Program-made: the position numbers and the translations under genes
The notes under the pieces: model-generated
What the model was told of the DNA's origin: nothing
What the model saw: the letters and a program-made list of their open reading frames with translations, nothing else
The model's database searches: none
Assembly (NCBI RefSeq): GCF_000282455.1
Contig: NZ_AKJG01000106.1
Coordinates: 1-64,000 of the forward strand
Source: Pseudomonas sp. GM74
Lineage (GTDB): Bacteria > Pseudomonadota > Gammaproteobacteria > Pseudomonadales > Pseudomonadaceae
Direction: 5' to 3'
Length of the DNA stretch: 64,000 nucleotides
Shown here: in pieces, positions 25,881 to 36,348 of the stretch
Layout of the letters: every line of letters begins with the position of its first letter
Numbering within the stretch: the stretch's first letter is position 1

Positions 25881-26351
25881 TCAACGGGTGCCAGTGATCG
25901 GCCCAGGCAGATTGAGTGTGCCACTGTCGACGAAACGCATCGTGTTGAACACCCCACCCGAGAGCTTGCCGCGCAGGACATAAGGCATGTTGTTGAGCGT
26001 TTTCATCTGGCTGATACCATAGGTCTGGCGAATCACCGAAAATGCCGAAACGCTGACCGGCACGGTCACGATGGTGTCGGAAAAGCGCCCGATCGTACCT
26101 CTCTCATCGGTGACGCCTGAGGCGAAGGGCTGGCCGTTGATGTCCAGGTCCAGGGCGACGCCGCTGTAGGTGAGGGTGGTGTCATTGGGGTTCTGCACGC
26201 GGATTCTCACGGCAAAACGCACTTCCATGCCCTCGCCTTGCAGGGGCTCGACACCCACGACGTTGATTTTCAACGGGTCTCGATTGGGCAGCGAGGAACA
26301 GGCGCTCAGGCAGAGCAGGAGGGAAATCAGGACCGCGTGGAGGCTGCGCAT
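25881..26351 (-). CDS. LEA14-like (WHy domain) lipoprotein
   Basis: A 156-aa predicted lipoprotein: signal peptide MRSLHAVLISLLLCL followed by lipobox LSAC at residues 16-19. The mature part is a LEA type-2/WHy immunoglobulin-like domain, with VRIRVQNPNDTTLTYSGVALDL and later ISQMKTLNNMPYVLRGKL. Such domains occur in desiccation-related proteins; the role in Gram-negative bacteria is unknown. The open frame extends to 26399, but only the ATG at 26351 places the signal peptide correctly. It lies 57 bp after the NCS2 permease and converges with the AraC gene. Confidence 0.85.
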   Translation of the reverse strand: MRSLHAVLISLLLCLSACSSLPNRDPLKINVVGVEPLQGEGMEVRFAVRIRVQNPNDTTLTYSGVALDLDINGQPFASGVTDERGTIGRFSDTIVTVPVSVSAFSVIRQTYGISQMKTLNNMPYVLRGKLSGGVFNTMRFVDSGTLNLPGPITGTR

Positions 26352-26408
26352 GGAGGTGCTCTCATCTGAAAAAGGCTGAACCGCCAGCGGCTCAGCCATT
26401 GAGCCCGA

Positions 26409-27881
26409 CTAGTGGTTCGACTGTGCGACCACCGCAGCCTTTGCGGGTTCATCCCTGGCGGTCACATCTGGGTTCTGCATGACCTGAAGCACCGAGGCCT
26501 CAGGATCGAATTCGTCCTCTTCCAGTTCGATGAATTCCTCGGGCAGGAAGATATTAAGAACGATAGCGCACAGCGCGCCGACGGTGATGGGCGATTCGAA
26601 AATGTTGTGCAGGGCCTTGGGCAGTTCACGCAAGACCTCCGGCACGGCGGCCACGCCCAGGCCCATGCCGATGGAAATCGCCACGATCAGCATGTTGCGC
26701 CGATGCAGGCCCGCCTCGGCGAGAATCTTGATCCCGGCCACGGCGACGGTGCCGAACATCACCAGTTCCGCGCCACCGAGCACCGGTTTCGGCATCAGTT
26801 GCAGTACCGCGCCGATCATTGGGAACAGGCCAAGCACCACCAGCAATCCTGCAATGAAAAACGCCACGTAGCGGCTGGCCACGCCCGTGAGCTGGATCAC
26901 CCCGTTGTTCTGGGCGAAGGTCACCATCGGCATGCTGTTGAACACCGCCGCCATGGCCGAGTTGAGGCCATCGGCGAGCAGGCCGGACTTGATCCGGCGA
27001 ATGTACACCGGGCCTTTGACCGGTTGCCGGGAGATCATCGAGTTGGCCGTGAGGTCACCGGCGGCCTCCAGCGGCGACACCAGGAAGATCACCGCCACCG
27101 GAATGAACGCCACCCAATCGAAGGAGAACCCGTACTTGAACGGTACCGGTACGCTCATCAGCGGGACTTCGGGCAGGCTGTTGAAATCCACCTGGCCCGT
27201 GAGCCATGCCACCCCGTAGCCCAGGGTCAGGCCGATGACAATCGCCCCCAGGCGCAGAAACGGCACGTCCACCCGGTTCAACACCACGATGGTGCCCAGC
27301 ACCAGCGCCGCCAGGGCCAGGTGACTGGCCGCCCCCAGATCCGGGGCGCCGAAGCCGCCGGCGATGTCGGTCATCGCCACCTTGATCAGCGACAAGCCCA
27401 TCAGCGTGATGATCGTCCCGGTCACCACCGGGGTGATCAGCATGCGCAGTTTGCCGATGAACTGGCTCAGCACCACTTCGATGAACGCGGCAAAAAAGCA
27501 CACGCCGAAGATGGTCGAGAGAATCTCGTCGGTGCCGCCGCCCCGGGCCTTGACCATGAAACCGGCGCTGAGAATCACACTGATGAACGAGAAACTGGTG
27601 CCTTGCAGGCACAACAGGCCGGAGCCTACCGGGCCGAAGCGCCGCGCCTGCACGAAGGTGCCCAGGCCGGAAACGAACAGCGCCATGCTGATCAGGTAAG
27701 GAATTTCGCTTTGCAGGCCCAGGGCACTGCCCATGATCAGCGTCGGGGTGATGATGCCGACGAAACTTGCCAGCACGTGTTGCAGGGCGGCAAAGACGGT
27801 GGCGGTCAGATGCGGGCGGTCATCGAGGCCGTAGATCAGGTCGCTGTGGCGTGGAGCGGGGGCTTTTTCGGAGGCGGTCAT
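26409..27881 (-). CDS. NCS2 family nucleobase (xanthine/uracil/urate) permease
   Basis: An inner-membrane proton symporter of about 14 helices for purine or pyrimidine bases. The 490-aa protein has the family Gln-His pair in the first helix (AALQHVLASFVGIITPTLIMG), GSGLLCLQGTSFSFISV in helix 3 and, in the second half, NNGVIQLTGVASRYVA. The pattern is closer to XanP/XanQ and UacT xanthine/urate carriers than to UraA, but the substrate cannot be fixed from sequence. No purine catabolic gene is adjacent. The C-terminal tail is acidic (EFIELEEDEFD). Confidence 0.9.
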   Translation of the reverse strand: MTASEKAPAPRHSDLIYGLDDRPHLTATVFAALQHVLASFVGIITPTLIMGSALGLQSEIPYLISMALFVSGLGTFVQARRFGPVGSGLLCLQGTSFSFISVILSAGFMVKARGGGTDEILSTIFGVCFFAAFIEVVLSQFIGKLRMLITPVVTGTIITLMGLSLIKVAMTDIAGGFGAPDLGAASHLALAALVLGTIVVLNRVDVPFLRLGAIVIGLTLGYGVAWLTGQVDFNSLPEVPLMSVPVPFKYGFSFDWVAFIPVAVIFLVSPLEAAGDLTANSMISRQPVKGPVYIRRIKSGLLADGLNSAMAAVFNSMPMVTFAQNNGVIQLTGVASRYVAFFIAGLLVVLGLFPMIGAVLQLMPKPVLGGAELVMFGTVAVAGIKILAEAGLHRRNMLIVAISIGMGLGVAAVPEVLRELPKALHNIFESPITVGALCAIVLNIFLPEEFIELEEDEFDPEASVLQVMQNPDVTARDEPAKAAVVAQSNH

Positions 27882-27978
27882 GGTGGTTTGCGTGCCAGAA
27901 GGCGGGCCGGGTCAGAAAATGGAGGCGCAGGATGCCAGAACCGCCCGGCCACGGCAAAAGAACCTCTAAAACAGCGAC

Positions 27979-28686
27979 TTACAATCTTGGGGCGAGCACC
28001 TCGCCGACGCTGCGGCGTTTGGCGTGCAGTTGGCTGGCCTGGATCAACTGCTCGAGGTCTTCGGGGGTGACGTCATAGAACGCTTCCATGTCGGCCAACG
28101 CCAGTTTCAGGTCTTCGGCGGTGATGGCCTGACGGTCGACCGGCGAGTGATCGGCAGGAATCCTGGCCACCGTCTCGCTGGCGCTCTTGGGGTAACGAAC
28201 ACGGGTCAGGTTGTTGTAGGCCAGGGCGCAGAACAGCATCGTCGCCGCGCTGAGCATCACCGGCCCAATGGCTCTCCAGTCCATGGCAATGGTCGCCGGA
28301 TCGGCCAGCACCAGGGTCAGGGCCAAGGCACCGGCCGGCGGATGCAGGCACCGCAGCCAGCACATCAGGATCAACGCCATGCCCGCCGCCAGGCAAGCGC
28401 TTCCCAGGGTTCGGCCTAACACATGAGCCACCAGCAAGGCAATCACCCCGGCGCTCAGGTAGCCGCCGAGAATCGACCAGGGCTGGGCGAGCGCGCCCGA
28501 AGACACGGCAAACAACAGCACCGCCGAGGCCCCCAGCGGGCCGATCAGGTGCTGGGCCACCTCGATGCCGAACACCTGGCTACAGAGCCACACGCTCATC
28601 AGGGTCCCCAGGGCCATGCCGATGGCAGCGCGGCTCCATTCGGTGGGGCGGGTATTGATGGCGGCGGGCAACCAGCGGGCAAGCAT
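27979..28686 (-). CDS. HPP family membrane protein lacking the CBS domains
   Basis: A 235-aa protein with four predicted membrane helices and the defining motif CLHPPAGAL near residue 114; the family is linked with nitrite transport in chloroplasts and cyanobacteria. After the membrane part comes a soluble linker (DLKLALADMEAFYDVTPEDLEQLI) that in longer homologues leads into a pair of CBS domains. Here the protein ends at RRSVGEVLAPRL, just where the CBS pair would start, and only 97 bp separate it from the next gene. Start: ATG at 28686 with GGAG upstream. It is either a natural short form or a truncated gene. Confidence 0.85.
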   Translation of the reverse strand: MLARWLPAAINTRPTEWSRAAIGMALGTLMSVWLCSQVFGIEVAQHLIGPLGASAVLLFAVSSGALAQPWSILGGYLSAGVIALLVAHVLGRTLGSACLAAGMALILMCWLRCLHPPAGALALTLVLADPATIAMDWRAIGPVMLSAATMLFCALAYNNLTRVRYPKSASETVARIPADHSPVDRQAITAEDLKLALADMEAFYDVTPEDLEQLIQASQLHAKRRSVGEVLAPRL

Positions 28687-28718
28687 TTAGAGAAGACTCC
28701 GACAGAAAAAATCGAGGC

Positions 28719-28752
28719 AAAAAAAAGGCTTAGCTGGGGAACCCAGAAAGCC
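28719..28752 (-). terminator. Rho-independent terminator after the MFS gene
   Basis: Read on the reverse strand, GGCTT and CTGGG pair with CCCAG and AAGCC around a three-base loop, followed directly by eight T residues (A run at 28719-28726 on the forward strand). It lies between the MFS stop (28846) and the HPP start (28686), separating the two units. Confidence 0.8.
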
Positions 28753-28845
28753 CTTGAAGTTGTTCCAACTGTTGGGGGAGGAACGCGCACAGTTTGCCGT
28801 TCAATCCTGCTGCTGACAAATTCATATTAATGAGCTTTCAGTGCA

Positions 28846-30024
28846 TTAATTTTGCTTTAAATTGCGCCGTCGGCCGCTTGTGTAGCACAGCAAACCGCCC
28901 AGGGCAGCGAGTGTACTCAAGGCATAAAACATCGTCGGCGCCGGGGTGTGCATCAACATGAAGCCGCAAATCACCGGACTCAGCGCACCGCCAAGGGCCG
29001 CAAGGTTTTGCGCGCCGTAGTAGCTGCCCCGCAGATCTTCCGGTGCCAGGGTGTCGACGAACAGAAACTCGGCCGGGTAAATGATGATTTCACCGAGGGT
29101 GAAGATGAACATCGCCACGCACCAACTCACCAGGCTGTCCGCCAGGCTGAAGCCGATCAGCCCGAGGATGAACAGGCCGGTGCCGGCCACGATCCATTGG
29201 CGCAGTTGCTCGCGCTTGAGAAAACGCCCGATCTGGTATTGCAGCAAGATCACACTGATGGCATTGCACGCGAGCAGGGCGGCCATGATCTCCATGGTGT
29301 GCCGGGGATTGCTGGTCACCAGCAGGTACTGCGACAGGTAAAAGGTAAATCGCCCGTGCACCACGGTGCTGAGCAGACAACCGGCGGTGAACAGAATCAG
29401 GGTACGGTCGTTTTTCAGGGTGATCAGGGTTTTGAGGAAACTCTGCGCCTGGCCGCTGGCAGGGGAGCGCGCCGGGTCCTTCGCGATTCCGGTCATCAGG
29501 AAAATACTGAAAAAAGCGATGGCCGCAGCGATCAGGAAGGGGGCACTGGCAAAAGCACCGGCAATCAGTACACCGAGCATCGGCCCGACCGCATAGCCGA
29601 TGTTGGTCAGCGTATAGCTCAGGGAAAACGCCTTGGCGCGCTGACCCACCGGGAGGTTTTCGCTGAGGATCGCTTTCGAACCGATCAGGAACAGCGATGA
29701 AGCGGTTTCGGTGACGATCAGGGTGATCGTGGTCAGGTAGAGGTTTTCAGCAAAGGTCAGCAACACCAGGCCGACCGCGCTGGACGCCATCGAGAGAATC
29801 AGCAAGCGGCGTTTTTCGAAGCGATCGATGATGTAGCCGCCATACAGGGAGAGCAGGGTGGCGATGAACACCGCGATGCCGAGCAGCAAGCCAACGTCCT
29901 GTTGGTTGAGGCCCAGCTTGTCGCTGACGAACAGGGTGAGCAAAGGGCTGGTGATGGCGCGGCTGACGACAATGGTCAGCGAGCAGATCAGCAGGCGGCG
30001 GATGAGGGGGGAGTAGCTGGTCAC
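28846..30024 (-). CDS. MFS transporter
   Basis: A 392-aa major facilitator with about 12 helices, probably a proton-driven exporter. The loop 2-3 signature is LLSLYGGYIIDRFEKRRLLI and the central cytoplasmic loop is KDPARSPASGQAQSFLKTL. The open frame extends to 30234, but the GTG at 30024 has AAGGA ten bases upstream and gives a normal short N-terminus (TSYSPLIRRLLICSLTIVV); the ATG at 30057 lacks a ribosome-binding site. It lies 90 bp after the glycosyltransferase at 30114-31697. Drug efflux is the usual annotation; the substrate is unknown. Confidence 0.85.
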   Translation of the reverse strand: MTSYSPLIRRLLICSLTIVVSRAITSPLLTLFVSDKLGLNQQDVGLLLGIAVFIATLLSLYGGYIIDRFEKRRLLILSMASSAVGLVLLTFAENLYLTTITLIVTETASSLFLIGSKAILSENLPVGQRAKAFSLSYTLTNIGYAVGPMLGVLIAGAFASAPFLIAAAIAFFSIFLMTGIAKDPARSPASGQAQSFLKTLITLKNDRTLILFTAGCLLSTVVHGRFTFYLSQYLLVTSNPRHTMEIMAALLACNAISVILLQYQIGRFLKREQLRQWIVAGTGLFILGLIGFSLADSLVSWCVAMFIFTLGEIIIYPAEFLFVDTLAPEDLRGSYYGAQNLAALGGALSPVICGFMLMHTPAPTMFYALSTLAALGGLLCYTSGRRRNLKQN

Positions 30025-30113
30025 GGCGCGAATATCCTTATTCGATCGGGCCGGCATCAGCCCGATCGTGAGCGCTACTCTAGCAGCCGGATACTCGGTC
30101 GTTGCAACGGGAT

Positions 30114-31697
30114 TCAATTGAGGTGCAGCAGCACGAAATCGTTCTTGTCGAACCGCCCGCTCAACACGGGTGGCAACGCACCTATAGCCGTGCCTTGCAG
30201 TGTCTTGTAAACGTTCAGGTCCATCATCAGCCACGCCGGGCCCTTGAGGGCGTCAAGTTCCCGGGGTGAATCGGTGAACTCCGGTTGCAGGCCTTGATTG
30301 ATGTTGACCATGAACTTGATGGCTTTGGCATCCTTGCCCATCGCGTGCATTACCAAGGGGGCGGGGTCTTCTTGAACCCGTTCAAAGGCTTCGTGGCTGA
30401 AGGTCCGGGTGTCGTAAAGCTGTCGCTGGATCGGCTCGAACTGCAGGATATATAACGACCACAGTGCCAGGACCGCGCAAAGAGCGAGAATCTGTGCGCG
30501 CCATCGAGGTTGCTTGAACGCTGCCACGGCGACCGCTTGCAACACGCCGAGAATGATGAACAACGAAGTGAGGTGAGCCACGTCTTCGGGGAATCTTCGC
30601 TGTATCACCAGCAAGGTCACGATCAGCATCCCTGGGATCAGTAGCCAAAGCCCCTGCATCAATACGCGCAGCCAACTGAATAGCCGACCTTGCACGGCGT
30701 AAAACGGATAGGCCGCAATGATCGCCGCCATGGGCAGCATCGGCAGCAGGTAACGGGCCTTTTTCGCCAGCGGGACGGAAAGGCCGACCATCACGATCAA
30801 CCCGGCGGCCGCGCAGTACAGCATCAGGCGCAATCCCGGGCCTGACTGTTGTCGGCCAGAAGCTGCGACCGCCATCAGCGCCAGCACTGCCAGCGGCCAG
30901 GCCAGTGCGTAGTTGCCTGGCGAACTGGTGAAGTAATACATCACCTCATTGGAGCCTTCGCTACCATCCATGCGTCCCATGAACTGCATGCGAATCACAT
31001 CCTGCAAGAAGGCCGGGCCGCCACTGACGTCCGCCAGCCACAACAAAAGCCCGACGCACACCGCCAGCAGCAAGGAGGCCAGCAATCCGAAGACCAGCAA
31101 CCGTCGCCATTGGCGATTTACCAGGAAATAGCCGCACAGCATCCCCGCAGGAATGACCAGGCCGATGGGCCCACGAATCCAGAAGCCCAGCATCAGCAAG
31201 GCAAAGACCAGGACCCATCGGCGCGGCGCCGCAAAGTGATCGGCGGCATAGCCCAGGTAGAACACGCTGAACGCGACGGCCGCCAGCATCAGGTCGAGGG
31301 AAACTGCGCGGGTTTCGGTGATGAAGGTGTTGGTCAACAGCATCAAGGCGATGCTCAGCAGCGCCCAACGCGGGGAGTAGGGCGCCAACAGGCGGTACAT
31401 CAAGGTGACGATGACCGCCGCGGCGATGGCGCTCGGCAGCCATGCGGTCAGGCTGGTGACCTGGCCGAACGGCAGTGAAAGCAGCCAGATGAATACCGTT
31501 GAAAGACCCGAATAGTCGGCGTAGGGCTGACCATAGGTCGTCGGAAAAAACGACGGTCCATTGCGCAGCATCTCCTGGGCGAACAGCACGAAGCGCGAAT
31601 CGAAACCGATGGCCGCTTGCTGGTAAATCCCGGCGCAGAACAACAACAGCGCCAACAGGCCCAGCGCAAGGGACTGTTGGCGGATGTGAGGGATCAT
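30114..31697 (-). CDS. ArnT/PMT-like membrane glycosyltransferase
   Basis: A 527-aa polytopic protein of the lipid-carrier-dependent GT-C superfamily. The first periplasmic loop carries GFDSRFVLFAQEMLRNGPS, a diverged form of the acidic DE-R-Y motif of ArnT; around 12 helices follow, and a soluble C-terminal region begins near 430. It starts five bases after the ugd stop, so it is probably the last gene of the arn operon. Sequence is well diverged from the two ArnT proteins encoded at 33818-35467 and 45789-47510. Transfer of a sugar to LPS or another envelope acceptor is inferred. Confidence 0.82.
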   Translation of the reverse strand: MIPHIRQQSLALGLLALLLFCAGIYQQAAIGFDSRFVLFAQEMLRNGPSFFPTTYGQPYADYSGLSTVFIWLLSLPFGQVTSLTAWLPSAIAAAVIVTLMYRLLAPYSPRWALLSIALMLLTNTFITETRAVSLDLMLAAVAFSVFYLGYAADHFAAPRRWVLVFALLMLGFWIRGPIGLVIPAGMLCGYFLVNRQWRRLLVFGLLASLLLAVCVGLLLWLADVSGGPAFLQDVIRMQFMGRMDGSEGSNEVMYYFTSSPGNYALAWPLAVLALMAVAASGRQQSGPGLRLMLYCAAAGLIVMVGLSVPLAKKARYLLPMLPMAAIIAAYPFYAVQGRLFSWLRVLMQGLWLLIPGMLIVTLLVIQRRFPEDVAHLTSLFIILGVLQAVAVAAFKQPRWRAQILALCAVLALWSLYILQFEPIQRQLYDTRTFSHEAFERVQEDPAPLVMHAMGKDAKAIKFMVNINQGLQPEFTDSPRELDALKGPAWLMMDLNVYKTLQGTAIGALPPVLSGRFDKNDFVLLHLN

Positions 31698-31702
31698 GGT
31701 GT

Positions 31703-33082
31703 TCAGGCGACCACTGACTCGCCAATCCATTGCTGGTACGGAATAGGCAATTTGCTCGACTCGCCCCGGCCGATCGGGAAGTAGGTGAAACCGATGCGTG
31801 CCAGACGGTCTGCGTCGTACAGGTTGCGGCCGTCGAAGATCACCGGTGCGTTGAGCCGCTGCTGGATCAGCTCGAAGTCCGGCGCCTTGAACTGTTGCCA
31901 TTCGGTGCAGATGATCAGTGCATCGGCACCGGACAGGACTGACTCGGGGGTACCCATGAGCATCAGTTTCGATTCATCGGGATACAGCTTCTGGGTTTCC
32001 TGCATGGCTTCCGGATCGAATGCACGGACATTTGCCCCGGCAGCCCACAAGGATTCGAGCAGCACCCGGCTTGGCGCATCGCGCATGTCGTCGGTGTTTG
32101 GCTTGAACGCCAGGCCCCACAAGGCAAAGGTCCTGCCACGCAAATCGCCCTTGTAGAACGCGTTGATGCGCTCGAACAGCTTGTATTTCTGCCGCTCGTT
32201 GATGGCTTCCACCGCTTGCAGCAGGTCGCTGGAGCAATGGGCTTGCTCGGCGCTGTGGATCAGGGCGCGCATGTCCTTTGGGAAGCATGAGCCACCGTAG
32301 CCGCAACCGGGGTAGATGAAGTGGTAGCCAATGCGCGAGTCGGCACCGATGCCCAAGCGTACCGATTCGATGTCGGCACCCAGGTGCTCGGCCAGTTCGG
32401 CGATCTGGTTGATGAAGCTGATCTTGGTCGCCAGCATGCAGTTGGCGGCGTACTTGGTCAACTCGGCGCTGCGCAGGTCCATGAACATGATGCGTTCATG
32501 GTTGCGGTTGAAGGGCGAGTACAGGTCTCGCATCACCTCACGCACTTCTTCGCGCTCGCAGCCCACGACGATACGGTCCGGGCGACGGCAATCGGCCACC
32601 GCCGAACCTTCTTTCAAGAACTCCGGGTTGGAGACGACATCGAACTGCAATACGCGCCCGGCGTTGAGCAGGCATTTGTCGATGTGTGCACGCAAGGCAT
32701 CGCCGGTGCCGACCGGGACGGTGGACTTCTCCACCAGGATCGCCGGTTGCTGGCGATGACGCGCCACTGCGTCGCCCACCGACATCACGTAGCGTAGGTC
32801 CGCCGAGCCGTCGTCCCGGGACGGAGTACCGACCGCGATGAACAGCACCTCACCATGCTCAACGGCGAATTTTTCGTCGCTGCTGAACTGCAACCGCTTG
32901 GCATCCAGGCCTTCGCGTACCAGGCTGGCCAGCCCGGGTTCGAAGATACTCACGTGGCCCTGTTGGAGCAGTTCGACTTTTTTCTCGTCCACGTCCATGC
33001 AGACCACATCGTGGCCTACTTCCGCCAATACCGCTGCCTGCACCAGGCCGACATAACCGCTACCAAACACACTGATTTTCAT
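31703..33082 (-). CDS. ugd: UDP-glucose 6-dehydrogenase
   Basis: Ugd oxidises UDP-glucose to UDP-glucuronic acid with two NAD+, supplying the substrate that ArnA decarboxylates. The 459-aa protein begins with the Rossmann motif [17 protein letters not shown]; the catalytic Cys is in YGGSCFPKD near residue 265, and the C-terminal UDP-binding domain contains [19 protein letters not shown]. The ATG at 33082 has AAGGAG upstream and overlaps the arnF stop (ATGA). The long upstream extension of this frame is not coding. Confidence 0.96.
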   Translation of the reverse strand: MKISVFGSGYVGLVQAAVLAEVGHDVVCMDVDEKKVELLQQGHVSIFEPGLASLVREGLDAKRLQFSSDEKFAVEHGEVLFIAVGTPSRDDGSADLRYVMSVGDAVARHRQQPAILVEKSTVPVGTGDALRAHIDKCLLNAGRVLQFDVVSNPEFLKEGSAVADCRRPDRIVVGCEREEVREVMRDLYSPFNRNHERIMFMDLRSAELTKYAANCMLATKISFINQIAELAEHLGADIESVRLGIGADSRIGYHFIYPGCGYGGSCFPKDMRALIHSAEQAHCSSDLLQAVEAINERQKYKLFERINAFYKGDLRGRTFALWGLAFKPNTDDMRDAPSRVLLESLWAAGANVRAFDPEAMQETQKLYPDESKLMLMGTPESVLSGADALIICTEWQQFKAPDFELIQQRLNAPVIFDGRNLYDADRLARIGFTYFPIGRGESSKLPIPYQQWIGESVVA

Positions 33083-33480
33083 GGGGCACTCCTTGATTCG
33101 GGCGCACGAGCAGGTCGAGAATTGATGGTAATGACGCCGAGGATGACCAATGCCACGCCAAGGCTTTTCGTAAGGCTGAACGTTTCGTTGAACAGCGGCA
33201 GGCTGGCGGCCAGCAGGTACACCAGCGCGTAGCTGATACTCAACAACGAATACGCACGGCCCAGGGGCAGGTCCCGCAGCGCGACGAGCCAGCAGAGCAT
33301 CGACAGGGCGTAGGCGACGATGGCCAGGAACACCACGGCAACCGCTGTCAGGTCGATGGGGGCGCTGAGCCATTGTTCGGGTTGTGGCAGGTGACTCATG
33401 CTCCAGCGCATGCCCAGTTGGGCGGCGCTGACCAGCAAAACACTGCCCAGTGCGAAGGTGATGCCGCGACTCAGGTTCAT
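33079..33480 (-). CDS. arnF: Undecaprenyl-phosphate-Ara4N flippase subunit ArnF
   Basis: ArnF pairs with ArnE in an EmrE-like flippase that moves undecaprenyl-phosphate-L-Ara4N across the inner membrane. The 133-aa protein has four hydrophobic segments and the small-multidrug-resistance pattern [23 protein letters not shown]. The ATG at 33480 overlaps the arnE stop as ATGA, and its own stop overlaps ugd. The upstream part of the open frame is a shadow of arnE. Confidence 0.9.
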   Translation of the reverse strand: MNLSRGITFALGSVLLVSAAQLGMRWSMSHLPQPEQWLSAPIDLTAVAVVFLAIVAYALSMLCWLVALRDLPLGRAYSLLSISYALVYLLAASLPLFNETFSLTKSLGVALVILGVITINSRPARAPESRSAP

Positions 33481-33821
33481 GCGTGTTGCCCCAGTAGTGC
33501 CACGCCGCCGATCACCAGTGCCACACCCAGCCAGTGGCGGCTGTCGATGGTTTCGTGGAACACGAAGCGCGCCACCAGGGTGATCAGCACGAAGTTCAGG
33601 CTGAGCATCGGGTAGGCAATCCCGACTTCCAGGCGTTGCAGCACCAGCAACCACACCAGCAGGCCCAGCCCCAGGGAGGCCAGGGCCAGCCAAAGCCAGG
33701 GCGAGCGCAGTTTCTCCGCCCAGCCGGATGGTTGGGCGCGCCAGCTTTCTACCGCATATTTCTGGGCAATCTGGCCCAGGCAGGTGAGCAGGCAGGCCAC
33801 CAGTAGCAATAGCAGGCTCAT
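33477..33821 (-). CDS. arnE: Undecaprenyl-phosphate-Ara4N flippase subunit ArnE
   Basis: Partner of ArnF in flipping the lipid-linked aminoarabinose. The 114-aa protein has four membrane segments and EmrE-like features: an early Gln/Lys pair [12 protein letters not shown] and [20 protein letters not shown]. Start and stop both overlap neighbours by four bases (arnT upstream, arnF downstream), so subunits are likely translated in step. Confidence 0.9.
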   Translation of the reverse strand: MSLLLLLVACLLTCLGQIAQKYAVESWRAQPSGWAEKLRSPWLWLALASLGLGLLVWLLVLQRLEVGIAYPMLSLNFVLITLVARFVFHETIDSRHWLGVALVIGGVALLGQHA

Positions 33822-35467
33822 GGTGCCGCCTGAGGAATGATCAAAATCACCAGATTGCCTTGTTCGTATCGCTTGCCTTCTTTAGGCAACTGTTCAAGTT
33901 CGCGCAGCTCTTCTTCGCCCTTGACCCGCATGACCACACCGACCGAACCTTGCTGGCGGGCGTCGTGCATCCACTGTTGCACCTGATCGGAGTTGACGCG
34001 CTGCTTAAGCGAGTCAGGATAGGCAAGGCCATATTTCAATTCGCCTATCGTGTTGAAAAAAGCCACTTCCGGCCGTTTCACCCGCCAGGACAACGCCGAT
34101 GCGGCCCCCAGATCGTTACTTAACAATTTGGCACTCTGGCCAAGTTCCTGGGCATGATCGAGGATGAATTGGTCAGGGGTCTTATTGGCGACGACGGAGT
34201 TGGGCAGGCCCGCGGGCAGCAGGGCAGCGAGCAACAGGCTGCCAAAAGCCGGGGCGGCCCAGCATTGCAACGGGCGGAAGGCTTGCAGCAGGTTGGCCAT
34301 GATCCAGCCGATCAAGCCGATGAACACCAACACCAGGTTGTGCAGTTCATGATCGTAAATCGGCTTTTTCAATTGCAGGTAAACCAGGGTCAGCAGGGCG
34401 ACCACACCCACCACCAGGTTCAGCAGGCCGTTGATGCCCAGGGCACGACCTTGCTCCAGCTTCAATCGGTCAGCCAGCGCATGGCCGAGCAACAATGCCA
34501 GAGGCAGCATGCACGGCAGGATGTAGGCCGGCAACTTGCCCTTGCTCAGGCTGAAGAAGAACAACGGCATCCACAGCCACAGTAGCAGGAACGCGATATT
34601 GGACTGGCGTCGGGTTTGCCAGGCTTGCTTGAGCGCGGGTGGCAGCAAGGCAACCCATGGCGTGCTGAACGCCACCAGCAACGGCAGGTAGTACCACCAC
34701 GGCGCATCATGCTGGGCATCGTCCCCGGCAAAACGGCGGATGTGCTCGTGCCAGAAGAAGAATCGCCAATAGTCGGGCTCCTGGGCGTGTACGGCCAGCG
34801 CCCACGGCAGGCTGACGACGATGGCGACCACGACCGCCACGGGGCCGTAGACCAGCAGTTCACGCCAGCGTTTTTGCCAGATCATCCAGGGCAGGGCGAT
34901 CAGTACCGGCAACAGCCAGGCCAGGAAGCCCTTGGTCATGAAGCCCATGCCGCAAGCCAGGCCCAACACCGCCCATGCGATCAGGCGTTGCCCACGGCTC
35001 GTGCTGTCGAGCGCGAACCATAGCGCCACCAGGCTCAGATTCACCCAGAAGGTGAATTGCGGATCGAGGTTGGCATACCCCGCCATAGCCGCAATGATTG
35101 TGAAACTCATGAAGAGCATGGCGCAGGCGAAACTCTTGCGCGGCTCGTTCCACATCCGGCGGGCGACCAGATAGCACAGCAACACGCCCAGACCGGTGCT
35201 CAGCGCCGAGGCGAAACGCACCCCGAACAGGTTCTGGCCGAACAGCGCCTGCCCGAGTGCAATCATCCAGTAGCCGGCCGCGGGTTTTTCGAAATAGCGC
35301 ACGTCCATGAAATGCGGCGACACCCAATTGCCGCTCAGGAGCATGCCCTGGCTGATCTGGGCGTAGCGGGTTTCGTCGGGAATCCATAAGCCATGACTGC
35401 CCAGCGGCAGCAGGTATGCCAGCGCCATCAAGGCCAGCAATAACGGCAAAGCCCAGCGTTTGCTCAT
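33818..35467 (-). CDS. arnT: Lipid A aminoarabinose transferase (main operon copy)
   Basis: ArnT transfers L-Ara4N from undecaprenyl phosphate to the phosphate groups of lipid A on the periplasmic face, lowering surface charge and conferring polymyxin resistance. The 549-aa GT83 protein has the family motif [17 protein letters not shown] near residue 26, [12 protein letters not shown], about 12-13 helices and a soluble C-terminal domain. ATGA overlaps join it to arnD and arnE. A close paralogue is encoded at 45789-47510. Confidence 0.95.
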   Translation of the reverse strand: MSKRWALPLLLALMALAYLLPLGSHGLWIPDETRYAQISQGMLLSGNWVSPHFMDVRYFEKPAAGYWMIALGQALFGQNLFGVRFASALSTGLGVLLCYLVARRMWNEPRKSFACAMLFMSFTIIAAMAGYANLDPQFTFWVNLSLVALWFALDSTSRGQRLIAWAVLGLACGMGFMTKGFLAWLLPVLIALPWMIWQKRWRELLVYGPVAVVVAIVVSLPWALAVHAQEPDYWRFFFWHEHIRRFAGDDAQHDAPWWYYLPLLVAFSTPWVALLPPALKQAWQTRRQSNIAFLLLWLWMPLFFFSLSKGKLPAYILPCMLPLALLLGHALADRLKLEQGRALGINGLLNLVVGVVALLTLVYLQLKKPIYDHELHNLVLVFIGLIGWIMANLLQAFRPLQCWAAPAFGSLLLAALLPAGLPNSVVANKTPDQFILDHAQELGQSAKLLSNDLGAASALSWRVKRPEVAFFNTIGELKYGLAYPDSLKQRVNSDQVQQWMHDARQQGSVGVVMRVKGEEELRELEQLPKEGKRYEQGNLVILIIPQAAP

Positions 35468-36348
35468 GCGCCTTGCACTCCCAGCCAGCCTTCACGACCT
35501 TCGAGAGAACCACGTACCACACGGCCGACCGGCAAGCTGTCAGGGGCCTGGGGCAACAAATCGCCCAAGGGTTGAAAACGAATGTCGCGCTGACGCGCAT
35601 CGTTGAGCAGTTGACGGAAATCGTTGGCCATCAGAATCCCTTCTACCTCGGCATGGATCGTGTAGACGTTGAGTTTTCCCGGGGTGAACCGGTCCAGGAT
35701 GAAACTGTTGAAATCTTTGGCTGCGACGCTCGGACCGACCACTTCGTCGAAGGTCGGTAGGTCCACCGGGATTTGCGGCGTACCCAATTGCCCATTGGCC
35801 AGTCGCGGCCGGAACAGACTCTGGCCGCGGCAGTCGCTGTTGTAGCGAAAACCGAAGCCCTGTTTGGCTTCGATCACGCGCTCGTCGGCACGCCAGCCGG
35901 CGACCGCCGAGCAGTCGACTTTCTCGCCAAGAATGTCACTGAGCGTGTCTACGCCCTTGCGGATCTGTTCGATCAGTTGCGCGTCGCTCCAGGTCCCGGC
36001 ATTGGCCTGCCAGCCATGGTGATCCCATGTGTGCAGTCCAACCTCATGCCCGGCATCCCGGGCCTGACGCATCAGATGCCCAAGATCGCGGCCAATCAGT
36101 TTTCCGGGCCATGCGGTACCAGCCAGCAGGATGTCCCAGCCATACAGGCCGGCTGCGTTGGAACGGAGCATTTTCCAGAGAAACTGTGGACGGATGAGGC
36201 GCCATAAGTGGCGCCCCATGTTGTCCGGCCCGACACTGAAGAAGAACGTCGCCTTGACCTGAGCTTCATCAAGGATTTCCAGCAGCCGGGGCACCCCTTC
36301 ACGGGTGCCCCGATAGGTGTCGACATCAATCCGCAGTCCCGCCTGCAT
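35464..36348 (-). CDS. arnD: Undecaprenyl-phosphate-4-deoxy-4-formamido-arabinose deformylase
   Basis: ArnD removes the formyl group from the lipid-linked sugar, making its synthesis irreversible. The 294-aa protein is a NodB-type polysaccharide deacetylase: metal-binding RIDVDTYRG near residue 5, HTWDHHGWQ near 102 and a C-terminal YTIHAEVEG. It begins with an ATG at 36348 that shares one base with the arnA stop (TGATG) and ends inside the arnT start. Confidence 0.94.
   Translation of the reverse strand: MQAGLRIDVDTYRGTREGVPRLLEILDEAQVKATFFFSVGPDNMGRHLWRLIRPQFLWKMLRSNAAGLYGWDILLAGTAWPGKLIGRDLGHLMRQARDAGHEVGLHTWDHHGWQANAGTWSDAQLIEQIRKGVDTLSDILGEKVDCSAVAGWRADERVIEAKQGFGFRYNSDCRGQSLFRPRLANGQLGTPQIPVDLPTFDEVVGPSVAAKDFNSFILDRFTPGKLNVYTIHAEVEGILMANDFRQLLNDARQRDIRFQPLGDLLPQAPDSLPVGRVVRGSLEGREGWLGVQGA

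Noticed and set aside
26412-28070. Forward 552-codon frame opposite the NCS2 permease
   Set aside because: Antisense to a clear membrane transporter; the translation is His/Arg/Gln-rich and has no domain.
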